A stretch of 64,000 nt of DNA from Methylobacterium aquaticum. GTDB taxonomy: Bacteria; Pseudomonadota; Alphaproteobacteria; Rhizobiales; Beijerinckiaceae. The position numbers and the translations under genes are program-made. Position 1 is the stretch's first letter. Every line of letters begins with the position of its first letter. Positions 18,597-26,877 of the stretch are shown one piece after another. The stretch spans positions 5,129,001 to 5,193,000 of the forward strand of contig NZ_CP043627.1 in assembly GCF_016804325.1 (NCBI RefSeq), read 5' to 3'. Under the pieces are notes generated by a model. The model made no database searches. It worked only from the letters and a program-made list of their open reading frames with translations, and had not been told where the DNA came from.

Positions 18597-18943
18597 AGAT
18601 AAACCCTCGTGATCCCCAGAAGGGCCAATGGGGCCTGCTGTCGCGCCGCAACGGATGGTGGCTAACTGCGAAGGTCAAACAAATCGAATCAGACTGGTAC
18701 CAGACCAATCTCCTGCTCACATCGGAACCGGAGAAAGAACTGAGCGGCAAAGTGCTCTTCTATCTTCATGACAGTTTCAAAAATCCTATTAGGAAAATAT
18801 CGCCGAGAAATCGGAAAGCTGAACTGAAAACCTGGTCATACGGAGCTTTCACCGTAGGGGCGGTAGTCGAACAAGATGGAACGACCCTGGAACTCGATCT
18901 AGCCGAACTCGAAGATGCGCCCAAGCGGTTCCGGGAGCAGTAA
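18593..18943 (+). CDS. Prokaryotic YEATS (pYEATS) domain protein
   Basis: A protein of 116 residues from TTG 18593. Visible pYEATS pattern: NPRDPQKGQWGLLSRRNGWWL, then KVLFYLHDSFKNPIRK (the LH..F..P strand), WSYGAFTVGAVVEQDG and LELDLAELEDAPKRFRE at the end. These immunoglobulin-like domains were described in bacterial conflict and signalling systems and are usually fused to, or next to, effector domains. The TTG overlaps the FRG stop (TTGA), and the frame is also open upstream through QRAQAVQELPK. So the gene may be translationally coupled to the FRG gene, or one indel may have split an FRG-pYEATS fusion. Confidence 0.7.
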   Translation: MKINPRDPQKGQWGLLSRRNGWWLTAKVKQIESDWYQTNLLLTSEPEKELSGKVLFYLHDSFKNPIRKISPRNRKAELKTWSYGAFTVGAVVEQDGTTLELDLAELEDAPKRFREQ

Positions 18944-18992
18944 AGCCGCGGCCACGCGGCGGCGATCGATACAACACGCGAGGAAAATCCAA

Positions 18993-19496
18993 ATGCGGCG
19001 CGGCCATCCCGATCCCGATCCACTCGGCCCGGACCAGGAAAGCGTCTGGAACTACCCCCGCCCACCCCGCCTGGAACCCGTGCCCGAGCGCCTGCGCGTG
19101 ATCTTCGACGGCACCACCATCGCCGACACCCTGCGCGGCTGGCGGGTGCTGGAGACCTCCCACCCGCCGACCTACTACCTGCATCCCGACGACATCCGCC
19201 CAGGCGCACTGGTCCCGGCCGGGGGCGGCTCCGTCTGCGAGTGGAAGGGCCGAGCCCTGTATTTCGACGTGGTCGGCCCGCACAGGCGGGCGGAGCGCGT
19301 GGCCTGGGCCTACCCGAACCCGACCGCGGCCTTCGCGGCGCTCGCCGGGCACGTCGCGTTCTATGCCGGGCCGATGGACGGGTGCTTCGTCGGCGACGAG
19401 CGGGTCACGCCGCAACCGGGCGGGTTCTACGGCGGGTGGATCACCCAGAAGATCGTCGGTCCGTTCAAGGGCGAGCCCGGCACGATGGGGTGGTGA
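18993..19496 (+). CDS. DUF427 domain protein
   Basis: A 167-residue cytoplasmic protein of the DUF427 family. Features: VIFDGTTIADTLRGWRVLETSHPPTYYL near residues 30-57, CEWKGRALYFDV, and WAYPNPTAAF..LAGHVAFYAGPMD, all typical of this small beta-rich fold. Function unknown in the family. ATG 18993 follows AGGAAA; the frame is open further upstream but unconserved. GC content returns to the chromosomal level, so the foreign islet probably ends between 18943 and 18993. Confidence 0.8.
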   Translation: MRRGHPDPDPLGPDQESVWNYPRPPRLEPVPERLRVIFDGTTIADTLRGWRVLETSHPPTYYLHPDDIRPGALVPAGGGSVCEWKGRALYFDVVGPHRRAERVAWAYPNPTAAFAALAGHVAFYAGPMDGCFVGDERVTPQPGGFYGGWITQKIVGPFKGEPGTMGW

Positions 19497-19549
19497 GCGC
19501 CCCCCTCCCCTCAGTGCCTGTTTGCGTGAGCTGACCGAACTGAAACCCT

Positions 19550-19702
19550 CTTCGTCATCCTGGGGCCGCGCAGCGGAACCCGGGATCCAGAACCGCCGGC
19601 GCTTCAGGATAGGGCGACCGGCGTCCCGCTTCGTCCGGCATCGTCGGCGGTGATGGATCCCGGGTTCTCGCCTGCGGCAAGCCCCAGGATGACGGGGAGA
19701 GA
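19550..19702. repeat. Dispersed palindromic repeat, inverted pair (family A, copies 3-4)
   Basis: Arms at about 19550-19600 (TCATCCTGGGGCCGCG ... GAACCCGGGATCCAG) and 19641-19702 (reverse complement type, GGATCCCGGGTTCTCG ... GCCCCAGGATGACGG). Same layout as the pairs at 4025, 25128 and 30134, including the spacer of about 40 bases. It lies between two convergent genes (DUF427 and HD-GYP) and may act as a bidirectional terminator. Confidence 0.85.
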
Positions 19703-19749
19703 CGGCAGCGTCTGCATCAGACCTTCGGCCTGACGGTTCACACCGGGTC

Positions 19750-20799
19750 TCACGCCGCCCGATCCGCCGGCCGCTCCTCGACCAACGCCACCACGTCCTC
19801 CCACCGCGACAGGAAGGCCGCGACGCAATCCGGATCGAAATGCGCGCCCGACTGCTCCTCGAGGAAGCGCCGCGCCCGCTCCAGCGGCCAGCCGGGCTTG
19901 TAGACCCGGGCCGAGATCAGGGCGTCGAACACGTCGGCCACCGCGGTGATGCGGCCGGGCAGCGGGATCTCGGTGCCCTTGAGGCCCTGCGGGTAGCCGG
20001 CGCCGTCCCAGCGCTCGTGGTGGGTGAGCGCGATCTCGGCGGCGAGGCGCAGGAGGCGGGACGGGCTGTCGTGCAGCATGCGGTAGCCGCGCAGGGCATG
20101 CTGCATCATCTCGCAGCGCTCCGGCTCGGTCAGCGGGCCAGGCTTGCGCAGGATCGAATCGGCGACGCCGATCTTGCCGATGTCGTGCATGGTGGAGGCC
20201 AGCGCGATGTCGTTGCCCTCCTCCTCCGACAGGCCGAGCCCGTCGGCGATGGCGAGCACGCAGCCGGCGACGCGGGTCAGGTGGTCGCCGGCCTGGTCGT
20301 CGCGGAACTCGGCGGCGAGCATCAGGCGGCGGATGATCTCGCGCTCGCGCTCCTGGCTCTCGGCCGCCGCCCGCTCGACCTCGCGGGAGAGCGCGATGGC
20401 CTGGCTCTCGACCGCGCCCTGCGCGCGGGCGAGCGCGATCAGGTTGCGGCCGCGGAGCGCCAGGTCCGAGGCGTCGAGGGGCGGCAGCACCACGTCGGTG
20501 GCGCCGGCCTCCAGGCCGCGGCGGCGGGTCTCGGCCGGGTCCCCCTCGGCGATGAGCAGGATCGAGGTATGGGCGAGATGCGGCTTCAGGCGCAGACCGC
20601 GAATCAGGCCGAGGGCGTCGAATGCGGGCGAGGCCTCGACCAGCACGAGGTCGGCGGTCCCGGTCGCCAGCGCGGCGAGGGCCGCGCCGGGCTCGGGAAC
20701 CACGAGGGTCGGGACGCCCGCCGCGAACAGCCGTGTCAGCCCACCGGGATCGGGCCGGGCCGTGACGATCACGACGGCGGGATCGGCTGCGTTGGTCAT
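19750..20799 (-). CDS. HD-GYP domain protein with degenerate receiver domain
   Basis: A 349-residue protein. Residues about 1-115 have a response-regulator receiver pattern (VVIVTARPDPGGLTRLF, then LVLVEASPAFDALGLI). The usual phospho-acceptor aspartate after LVL is replaced by a glutamate-containing VEA. The C-terminal HD-GYP domain is intact: HLTRVAGCVLAIADGLG, STMHDIGKIGVAD, THHERWDGAGYPQGLKG, GRITAVADVFDAL. HD-GYP domains hydrolyse c-di-GMP to pGpG or GMP. The changed receiver suggests phosphorylation-independent control. The start is placed at MTNAADPAVV; longer frames upstream are unconserved. Confidence 0.85.
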   Translation of the reverse strand: MTNAADPAVVIVTARPDPGGLTRLFAAGVPTLVVPEPGAALAALATGTADLVLVEASPAFDALGLIRGLRLKPHLAHTSILLIAEGDPAETRRRGLEAGATDVVLPPLDASDLALRGRNLIALARAQGAVESQAIALSREVERAAAESQEREREIIRRLMLAAEFRDDQAGDHLTRVAGCVLAIADGLGLSEEEGNDIALASTMHDIGKIGVADSILRKPGPLTEPERCEMMQHALRGYRMLHDSPSRLLRLAAEIALTHHERWDGAGYPQGLKGTEIPLPGRITAVADVFDALISARVYKPGWPLERARRFLEEQSGAHFDPDCVAAFLSRWEDVVALVEERPADRAA

Positions 20800-20971
20800 G
20801 GCCCCGGAGAATCCTTTCCGCACCGGATGAGCGCTCAAACTGGCACGACTTGATAAAGCGTTCTTTAAGCTTCCGCATCCCGCCGGCATGAGGAAGGCCG
20901 GGGCCGAACTGACGCAAGACCTTGATCCGGCATCGCTTCCCCGTCGTCATCTCGGGCGGGGCGAAAACTGC

Positions 20972-21454
20972 TTAGATGGTGAAATCCGCCCCCGCCCGCG
21001 GGCCGGCGACCTTGGCGGCCTCGGCCCGGCCACAGAGATCCTCCACGGTCACCGAATCGAGTACCGCAAGGTACGCCCCGGCCGCCTCCGCCACCAGGGG
21101 GGCGACGACGAGGCCGGTCACGTCGCGGCCTCCCGGCGACGGGTCCGCGGCCTCCGGACCGAGCACCGCCCGGGCGATGTCGCCGGCGCTGATGCGGCGG
21201 CGTTCGCGGGCGAGCTCGTAGCCGCCATGCGGCCCGCGCAGGCCCTTGAGCAGACCATGATGCACCAGGGCCTGCAGCACCGCCTCCAGGTGCCGGGGCG
21301 GCAGGGCGTGGCGCGCCGCCAGCGCCTTGGCGCTCACCGGCTGCGGCCGGGCATGGAGCGCGATGTCGACCATCGCGGCGAGCGCCAGGCCGAGGCGCGG
21401 CGGCGCCAGGGCCGCGCCCGTGACCGGCCGGGACGAGGGGACGACCGCGTCCAA
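20972..21454 (-). CDS. Rrf2-family transcriptional regulator
   Basis: About 160 residues from TTG 21454, which lies nine bases after the dut stop with GAGG between. The frame is open much further upstream, but that part overlaps dut and is arginine-rich shadow sequence. The Rrf2 winged helix is clear: LGLALAAMVDIALH, PVSAKALAARHALPPRHLEAVLQALVHHGLL, then GPHGGYELARERRRISAGDIARAV. Only one cysteine (VEDLCGR) is present in the C-terminal part, so a three-cysteine Fe-S cluster of the IscR type is not expected. Target unknown. Confidence 0.75.
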   Translation of the reverse strand: MDAVVPSSRPVTGAALAPPRLGLALAAMVDIALHARPQPVSAKALAARHALPPRHLEAVLQALVHHGLLKGLRGPHGGYELARERRRISAGDIARAVLGPEAADPSPGGRDVTGLVVAPLVAEAAGAYLAVLDSVTVEDLCGRAEAAKVAGPRAGADFTI

Positions 21455-21462
21455 GAACGGCC

Positions 21463-21942
21463 TCAGCCGCGGCCGGTGGAGCCGAAGCCCCCGGCGCCGC
21501 GGGCGCCGGCCTCGGTCTCCGGAAAAACCTCGACCACCGTCAGGGTGGGCCGCACCACCCGGGTGAAGACGAGTTGCGCGATGCGCTCGCCCGGCTGCAC
21601 CGTGAGGGGGGCGCCGCCCGGCGGGTTGCGGTTCCAGGCCGAGATCATCAGCGGGCCCTCGTAATCGGCGTCGATCACCCCGACGGTGTTGCCGAGGACC
21701 AGCCCGTCGCGATGGCCGAGGCCGGAGCGCGGATGGATCATCGCGCACCAGTCGGGATCGCGGATCGCCAGGGCGAAGCCGGCCGGGATCAGGGCGGGAG
21801 GCGCCTGCGGCTCCAGGGCGACGGGGGCGTCGAGGCAGGCATGGAGGTCGAGCCCGGCGGCGAGCGCCGAGCCCCATCGCGGAAACCCCCAGCCGGGCAG
21901 GCGCGGATCGAGGATCCGGACCGCGACGTCGAGGCCGCTCAT
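21463..21942 (-). CDS. dut: dUTP diphosphatase (dUTPase)
   Basis: A 159-residue trimeric dUTPase. The five family motifs are visible: AGLDLHACLD (1), IHPRSGLGHRDGLVLGNTVG (2 and 3, with the PRSG and NxVG cores), GVIDADYEGPLMISAWN (the YEG segment), ERIAQLVFTRV (4) and RGAGGFGSTGRG (5, the P-loop-like tail). It cleaves dUTP to dUMP, limiting uracil in DNA. Start ATG 21942 overlaps the stop of the upstream CitE-like gene. The Rrf2 gene follows, so all three may be cotranscribed. Confidence 0.95.
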   Translation of the reverse strand: MSGLDVAVRILDPRLPGWGFPRWGSALAAGLDLHACLDAPVALEPQAPPALIPAGFALAIRDPDWCAMIHPRSGLGHRDGLVLGNTVGVIDADYEGPLMISAWNRNPPGGAPLTVQPGERIAQLVFTRVVRPTLTVVEVFPETEAGARGAGGFGSTGRG

Positions 21943-22814
21943 GCCTTGCCGGTCCCGCGGGCCGCCACCGCCTCGGCGAGGGCGACGAGCCGGCGCGCCT
22001 CGTCCGCCTCGCGCCGCAGCACCGTGCGGCCGAGATGGGCGATTCCCGCCTGTCCCCGCGCCTCCGGCGCGTCGAAGGCGGCGACCAGCGCCCTTGCCGC
22101 GGCGAGCGCCTCCGGGTCGGGGGCGAAGGCCGATTCGGCCCGGCGGGCGCCGGCGGGCGCCGTCACCACCGCCCCGTCGAAGCCGAGGCCGCGGGCGCGG
22201 CCGATATCGAGGCGGTCGGCGGGGTCGAGCAGCACGTCGAGGTCGTGGGCGCGGGCGGCGGCGAGCACCGTCGCGAGCCAGTTGAGCAGCGGACCGGCCT
22301 CCGGCGCGCCCGGCGGCAGCCGGCCCTCGCGGGCGAGCGCGCCGGCATCGACGACGAGGCAGGCGAGCCGCGCATCGACGTCGCGCACCGCGCTCGCCAC
22401 CGCTTCCGCCGCCAGGATGCCGAGGGGCGTGTCGAGGCAGGCCCAGAGCCGCACCCGCTCCGGGGCGTGGAGCCGGCGCAGGCGGCTGCCGATCCCGGCC
22501 AGATCCTCCGGCTCCTCGACCCGCGGCACCAGCACCGCGTCGGGCCCGGCCCCCGCCACCGCCACCGCCGCGAGGTCGGCCTCGCCCCAGGGCGTGTCGA
22601 GGCCGTTGACCCGCACCACCAGCTCGGCGGCGGCGAAGCCACCCTCGCGCAACGACGCGGCGAGGTGGTGCCGCCCGGCCTCCTTGTCGGCGGGGGGCAG
22701 GGAATCGGCGAGGTCGAGGATCAGCGCGTCGGCGGGCTCGGACCGAGCCGCCGCCAGGGCGGTCGCGGTGGCCGGCACCAGGAGGGCGCTGCGGCGGGGG
22801 CGGATGTCGGTCAT
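21939..22814 (-). CDS. CitE/HpcH-like aldolase family protein, divergent
   Basis: A 291-residue TIM-barrel protein of the citrate lyase beta-subunit / malyl-CoA lyase type. Family pattern is seen in RSALLVPATATALAAA, ADALILDLADSLPPADKEAGR, AVLVPRVEEPEDL and LDTPLGILAAEAVA. Several normally conserved residues differ: the usual LDLED motif is LDLAD, and the IHP segment after GFDG is VTAPAGARR. Reaction is therefore uncertain; it may cleave another beta-hydroxyacyl compound or have lost activity. It overlaps dut by four bases. Confidence 0.7.
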   Translation of the reverse strand: MTDIRPRRSALLVPATATALAAARSEPADALILDLADSLPPADKEAGRHHLAASLREGGFAAAELVVRVNGLDTPWGEADLAAVAVAGAGPDAVLVPRVEEPEDLAGIGSRLRRLHAPERVRLWACLDTPLGILAAEAVASAVRDVDARLACLVVDAGALAREGRLPPGAPEAGPLLNWLATVLAAARAHDLDVLLDPADRLDIGRARGLGFDGAVVTAPAGARRAESAFAPDPEALAAARALVAAFDAPEARGQAGIAHLGRTVLRREADEARRLVALAEAVAARGTGKA

Positions 22815-22869
22815 CGGTCGCGTGACTCCCCGGATGGCGGCGCATCTATGCCCCGCCGCGGCCCGTCCG

Positions 22870-23523
22870 TCACCCCAGCCGCGACGCCAGGGTGCGGGCG
22901 AAGGAATCGATGTGGGCGGTCATCGCCGCCGCTGCGTCCTCCGGGTCGCGCCGGCGCAGGGCATCCAGGATCGCGGCGTGCTCCTGCGCCACCTCGACGA
23001 GGTGGTGGCCGGTGGCGAGCGACAGGGCCCAGAACCGGACCGAGCGCCCGTGCAGCCCGGCCAGCACCTCGGCCAGCACCCGGTTGCCCGAGGCCTCGGC
23101 GATGACGGCGTGGAAGCGCCGGTCCGAGTCGAGGATCGCGTCGAGGTCGTCGGGTTGCGCCGCCAGGATGGCGTCGAGCTGCGCCAAGTCCGCCTCGCCG
23201 ATCCGCCCGGCGGCCAAGGCCGCGCAAGGAGGCTCGGTCAGGCGGCGCACCTCGATCAGGTGGGCGAACTCGTCCATCGAGAGCGGCTGCACCAGCACGC
23301 CCTTGCGGGGCAGGATCCGCACCAGCCCCTCGTGCATCAGCCGGTGCAGGGCCTGGTTCACCGGCGTGCGGCCGAGACCCAGCTCGGCGCAGAGCCCCGC
23401 CTCGTTCAGCGCATCGCCGGGCTTCAGCCGCAGGGACACGATGTCGTCCTTCAGCCGCCGGTAGGCGCGCTCGTTCTGCGACAATGTTGGGCACGAACCT
23501 GCACGCGCTTTGGCCACCGACAC
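22870..23523 (-). CDS. GntR-family transcriptional regulator (FCD type)
   Basis: A 217-residue regulator from GTG 23523. The N-terminal winged helix reads AYRRLKDDIVSLRLKPGDALNEAGLCAELGLGRTPVNQALHRLMHEGLV. The C-terminal all-helical FCD domain carries IEVRRLTEPPCAALA, LDSDRRFHAVIAEASGNRVL and EHAAILDALRRRDPE, with the histidine and aspartate metal/effector positions. It is divergent from the MFS transporter gene and presumably represses it until its carboxylate ligand binds. The intergenic palindrome at 23580-23593 is the candidate operator. Confidence 0.85.
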   Translation of the reverse strand: MSVAKARAGSCPTLSQNERAYRRLKDDIVSLRLKPGDALNEAGLCAELGLGRTPVNQALHRLMHEGLVRILPRKGVLVQPLSMDEFAHLIEVRRLTEPPCAALAAGRIGEADLAQLDAILAAQPDDLDAILDSDRRFHAVIAEASGNRVLAEVLAGLHGRSVRFWALSLATGHHLVEVAQEHAAILDALRRRDPEDAAAAMTAHIDSFARTLASRLG

Positions 23524-23579
23524 CGCTCCGCTCGAGTCGTCCGCCCCTTACCACGGGGTATCGTCCGCTTGGACCTGCT

Positions 23580-23593
23580 TGTGAAATATCACA
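23580..23593. promoter_or_regulatory. Candidate GntR operator between regulator and MFS gene
   Basis: TGTGA-AATA-TCACA, perfect five-base arms around a four-base centre, about midway in the 131-base divergent gap (57 bases from the regulator start, 62 from the transporter start). Position and symmetry fit an operator for the divergent GntR protein; the sequence also resembles a CRP/FNR-type half-site arrangement, so another regulator is possible. Confidence 0.5.
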
Positions 23594-23654
23594 GGCATGG
23601 TACTTGCTGAACCACACGCCGGGCGGCCGGTTCGCGGACCGCGGGAGAAGAGCG

Positions 23655-24989
23655 ATGTCGAGGGTGGATGCGGTGAGCGCGCACGAATTGCAGAAGGGGG
23701 AACTGGAGGAGGGCTATCGCCGGGCCACGCTCCGGCTGATCCCGTTCCTGGTCTTCCTGTTCATCCTGGCCTGGATCGACCGGGTGAACGTCGGGTTCGC
23801 CAAGCTCCAGATGCTGTCGGACCTGAAGTTCAGCGAGGCGGTCTACGGCTTCGGCGCCGGCATCTTCTTCATCGGCTACTTCCTGTTCGAGGTGCCGAGC
23901 AACCTGCTCCTGGAGCGCATCGGCGCCCGCAAGACGCTGGCGCGGATCACCATCCTGTGGGGGCTCGCCTCGATGAGCCTCGCCTTCGTGCAGTCGGAAT
24001 GGACGTTCTACGCCATCCGCTTCCTGCTCGGGGTGTTCGAGGCCGGGTTCTTCCCGGGCGTGGTGCTCTACCTGACCTATTGGTTCCCGAGCGCGAAGCG
24101 CTCGCGCATCAACGGCCTGTTCATGACCTCGTTCGCCATCGCGGGCGTGGTCGGCGGTCCGCTCGCCGGGCTGATCATGGGCACGATGGGCGGGGTCTCG
24201 GGGCTCGCCAACTGGCAGTGGCTGTTCATCCTCGAGGGCATCCCGTCGCTGATCGCGGGTGCCGCGGTGCTGGCCTTCCTGCCCGACCGGCCGAAGGACG
24301 CGCGCTGGCTGTCCCCGAAGGTCGCCGCCGCGATGACGACAATCGTCGAGGACGAGGGCCGCGCCGCCGGCAAGGAGGCGAGCTTCAAGGTGGCCTTGCG
24401 CGACGGCCGGGTCTGGCTCTGCGCGCTGATCTATTTCTGCATCGTCAGCGGCAACGCCACGATCGCGTTCTGGACCCCGTCGATCATCAAGGAGATCGGC
24501 GTCTCCGGCGCCATCGCCATCGGCTTCCTCGCGGCGGTGCCGTTCATCGCCGGCACGATCGCGATGGTCTGGACCGGGGCGCATTCCGACCGCACCGGCG
24601 AGCGCCGGCTGCACTGCGCGATCGCCAGCCTGATCGCCGCGGCGGGGCTTGCCGCCACCGGCGCGCTCATCGGCCACGCGGTGCTCGCCTTCGTGGCGCT
24701 GACGGTGGCGGCGATCGGCATCCTCGCCGCCTTCCCGGTCTTCTGGTCGCTGCCGCAGACCTTCCTCGCCGGCACCGCGGCGGCGGGCGGCATCGCGGCG
24801 ATCAACTCGATCGGCAACCTCGCGGGCTTCGTCGCCCCCTACGTGGTCGGCCTGTCGAACACGCTCACCGGAACGTCGAGCAACGGGCTCTACGTCGTCG
24901 CCGGGTTCGAGCTGCTGGCGGGTCTCCTGGTGCTGGGCTTCGCCCGCTGGCGCGAGGGCACGTCCGCCGATCTGGCGCCGGCGGAGTGA
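23655..24989 (+). CDS. MFS transporter, anion:cation symporter type
   Basis: A 444-residue, 12-segment transporter. First helix LIPFLVFLFILAWIDRVNVGFAKLQM is the hallmark of the ACS family (tartrate, phthalate, galactonate carriers), followed by YGFGAGIFFIGYFLFEVPSNLLLERIGAR. A conserved cytoplasmic loop lies between helices 6 and 7. It would import an organic anion with protons. ATG 23655 follows GGGAGAAG. Control by the divergent GntR gene is likely; the substrate may be linked to the CitE-like gene beyond it, but this is inference. Confidence 0.87.
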   Translation: MSRVDAVSAHELQKGELEEGYRRATLRLIPFLVFLFILAWIDRVNVGFAKLQMLSDLKFSEAVYGFGAGIFFIGYFLFEVPSNLLLERIGARKTLARITILWGLASMSLAFVQSEWTFYAIRFLLGVFEAGFFPGVVLYLTYWFPSAKRSRINGLFMTSFAIAGVVGGPLAGLIMGTMGGVSGLANWQWLFILEGIPSLIAGAAVLAFLPDRPKDARWLSPKVAAAMTTIVEDEGRAAGKEASFKVALRDGRVWLCALIYFCIVSGNATIAFWTPSIIKEIGVSGAIAIGFLAAVPFIAGTIAMVWTGAHSDRTGERRLHCAIASLIAAAGLAATGALIGHAVLAFVALTVAAIGILAAFPVFWSLPQTFLAGTAAAGGIAAINSIGNLAGFVAPYVVGLSNTLTGTSSNGLYVVAGFELLAGLLVLGFARWREGTSADLAPAE

Positions 24990-25341
24990 AGCGGTTTCCG
25001 CCCGATTCGGTCGAAGGGAAGTAAAACGATTCCGCCTTCTCCCTTACGGGATGGCGGATCGCAGGATTTGCCGACTCAGGAACAGATCAGAGCGCTTTTG
25101 ACTGCCCTCTACAGACCTCGCATCCACCGCGTCATTCCGGGGCCGCGCAGCGGAGCCCGGAATCCAGAACCGCGGTCGGAATAGAACCAAGCGGAACGCG
25201 ATCCGCCTTTTTCTGAACCATCAGCGGTTCTGGATCCCGGGCTCCGCTCTCGCGGCCCCGGGATGACGCGGAGGGTGCCAGGACTGTCGGATGGGTCAGA
25301 TAGGCTCACAGGCAAAGATTGCATACGAGGATTCCACAACC
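24990..25341. other. Intergenic region with repeat pair
   Basis: No gene is supported. The stretch contains the family A repeat pair at 25128-25275 and nothing else recognised. Confidence 0.55.
25128..25275. repeat. Dispersed palindromic repeat, inverted pair (family A, copies 5-6)
   Basis: Arms at about 25128-25175 (GTCATTCCGGGGCCGCG ... GCCCGGAATCCAG) and 25215-25275 (GGATCCCGGGCTCCGC ... GGCCCCGGGATGACG). The spacer contains GCGGAACGCGATCCGC, a further small palindrome. Same architecture as the other pairs. Confidence 0.85.
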
Positions 25342-26021
25342 ATGCTGACCTTCCATCGCGAGGCCGCCGGCCGCCGGGATACGATCGCACTTCACCCCGA
25401 CTCCCTGGTGATCGCCGGCTGGGCCGGGCGGGACGAGGCGGCGATCCGCCACCACATCGACGAGCTGGCGGCGATCGGCGTGCCGCCGCCCTCCGCGGTC
25501 CCGGTCTATTACCGGGCCGCCGCCGCGACCCTGACGCAGGCCCCCCGCCTCGAGGTGCTGGGCCCGGATTCCTCCGGCGAGGCCGAGCCGGTGATCGTGT
25601 CGCTCGCCGACGGGCTCTGGCTCGGGCTCGGCTCCGACCACACCGACCGCAAGGCCGAGACCGTCGGCATCGCGCTGTCCAAGCAGATGTGCGGCAAGCC
25701 GGTCGGCACCGGCCTGTGGCGCCTCGACGAGGTCGAGCCGCATTGGGACGCGCTGGTGCTGCGCGCCTACGCCACCATCGGCGGCGAGCGGGTGCTGTAC
25801 CAGGAGGGCCGCTTGACGGCGCTCCGCACCCCGGGCGATCTCATGGCGCGCCGTCCCGGCGGTCCGGAGCTTCCCCCGGCACGGTGATGTTCGGCGGGAC
25901 CCTCGGGGCGATCGGCGGCATCCGCCCGGCCGACCGGTTCGAGATGGAGCTGGAGGATCCGGTGCTCGCGCGCACGCTGACCCACGCCTACGACATCGCC
26001 GTCCTGCCCGTGGTGGCCTGA
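25342..26021 (+). pseudogene. DUF2848 family protein, frameshifted near 25873-25877
   Basis: Residues 1 to about 178 read MLTFHREAAGRRDTIAL ... WLGLGSDHTDRKAETVGIALSKQMC ... DLMARRPGG, matching the DUF2848 family. The frame then ends at 25887. The missing C-terminus is in the next frame: GTVMFGGTLGAIGGIRPADRF ... HAYDIAVLPVVA, ending at 26021. The two parts join if the run of five C at 25873-25877 had six. Reconstructed length is about 226 residues, normal for the family, whose function is unknown. Either a real frameshift or a homopolymer sequencing error; an in-frame product of 181 residues would result as written. Confidence 0.8.
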
Positions 26022-26028
26022 CCCCGCG

Positions 26029-26874
26029 ATGGAGGCCGTGACGACGCTCGCGGGAACCCTTGGCGGGATCGGTGCCGCCTTCTGGGCGGCGCTGCTGGCC
26101 AAGATGCTGGCGAGCGCCGCGATCGTGGTGCTCGCCTCGCTCGCGGTCGAGCGGACCGGCCCCCTCGTCGGCGCGATGATCGCGACCCTGCCGGTCTCGG
26201 CCGGGCCGGCCTACGTCTTCCTGGCGCTTGACCACGATGCCGGGTTCCTGCGCGACAGCGCAGTGGCGAGCCTGCCGGCCATCGCCGCCACGGCCCTGTT
26301 CATCGCCGCCTATGCGGGCCTCGCCCGCCGGCACGGCGTCGCGGTCTCGCTCGCGGCGGCCCTGGCGATCTGGCTCGCCGCGGTGCTGCTGCTCCCCCGC
26401 CTCATGGGCGATGGCCTGGCGAGCGGCGGCCTCGCCACCATCCTGGTGATCCTAGCTTGCGTCGGCGCCTGCTACCCCTGGCGCAAGGGAGGCCCGCCGT
26501 CGGCGCGCCCGAGGCGAGCCAGCGACGTGCTGGTGCGGGCCGGCATCGTCATGGCGCTGGTCGTCGCCGTGGTGCTGGCCGGGCGGCTCGCCGGCCCGGG
26601 GGCCGCGGGCATCCTCGCCTTCGCGCCCGTGGTGATGGTGAGCCTGGCGGTGATCCTGCATCCGCGCATCGGCGGGGCGGCGGTGGCGACGGTGCTGGTG
26701 CTGAGCCTGCCGGGGCTCCTCGGCTTCGTGGCGGCCCTGTTCGCCCTCGCCCTCACGGTCGAACGGCTGGGGCCGGCCCTGGCCCTGTCGCTCGCCCTGC
26801 TGACGACCCTGATCTGGAACGGCGGGATCCTGCTGGCGAGCCGCCGGCGCCCCACGCCCTCCCTGGAGACCTAA
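26029..26874 (+). CDS. Multi-pass membrane protein, unknown function
   Basis: A 281-residue, very hydrophobic protein with about eight to ten predicted membrane segments, for example AFWAALLAKMLASAAIVVLA, PAIAATALFIAAYAGLA and VRAGIVMALVVAVVLAGRLA. A loop with basic residues (YPWRKGGPPSARPRRAS) divides it into two halves of similar layout, suggesting a duplicated-fold carrier. No family could be named. It starts seven bases after the DUF2848 stop, and the amidase starts three bases after its own stop, so the three genes form an operon. Confidence 0.75.
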   Translation: MEAVTTLAGTLGGIGAAFWAALLAKMLASAAIVVLASLAVERTGPLVGAMIATLPVSAGPAYVFLALDHDAGFLRDSAVASLPAIAATALFIAAYAGLARRHGVAVSLAAALAIWLAAVLLLPRLMGDGLASGGLATILVILACVGACYPWRKGGPPSARPRRASDVLVRAGIVMALVVAVVLAGRLAGPGAAGILAFAPVVMVSLAVILHPRIGGAAVATVLVLSLPGLLGFVAALFALALTVERLGPALALSLALLTTLIWNGGILLASRRRPTPSLET

Positions 26875-26877
26875 GCG

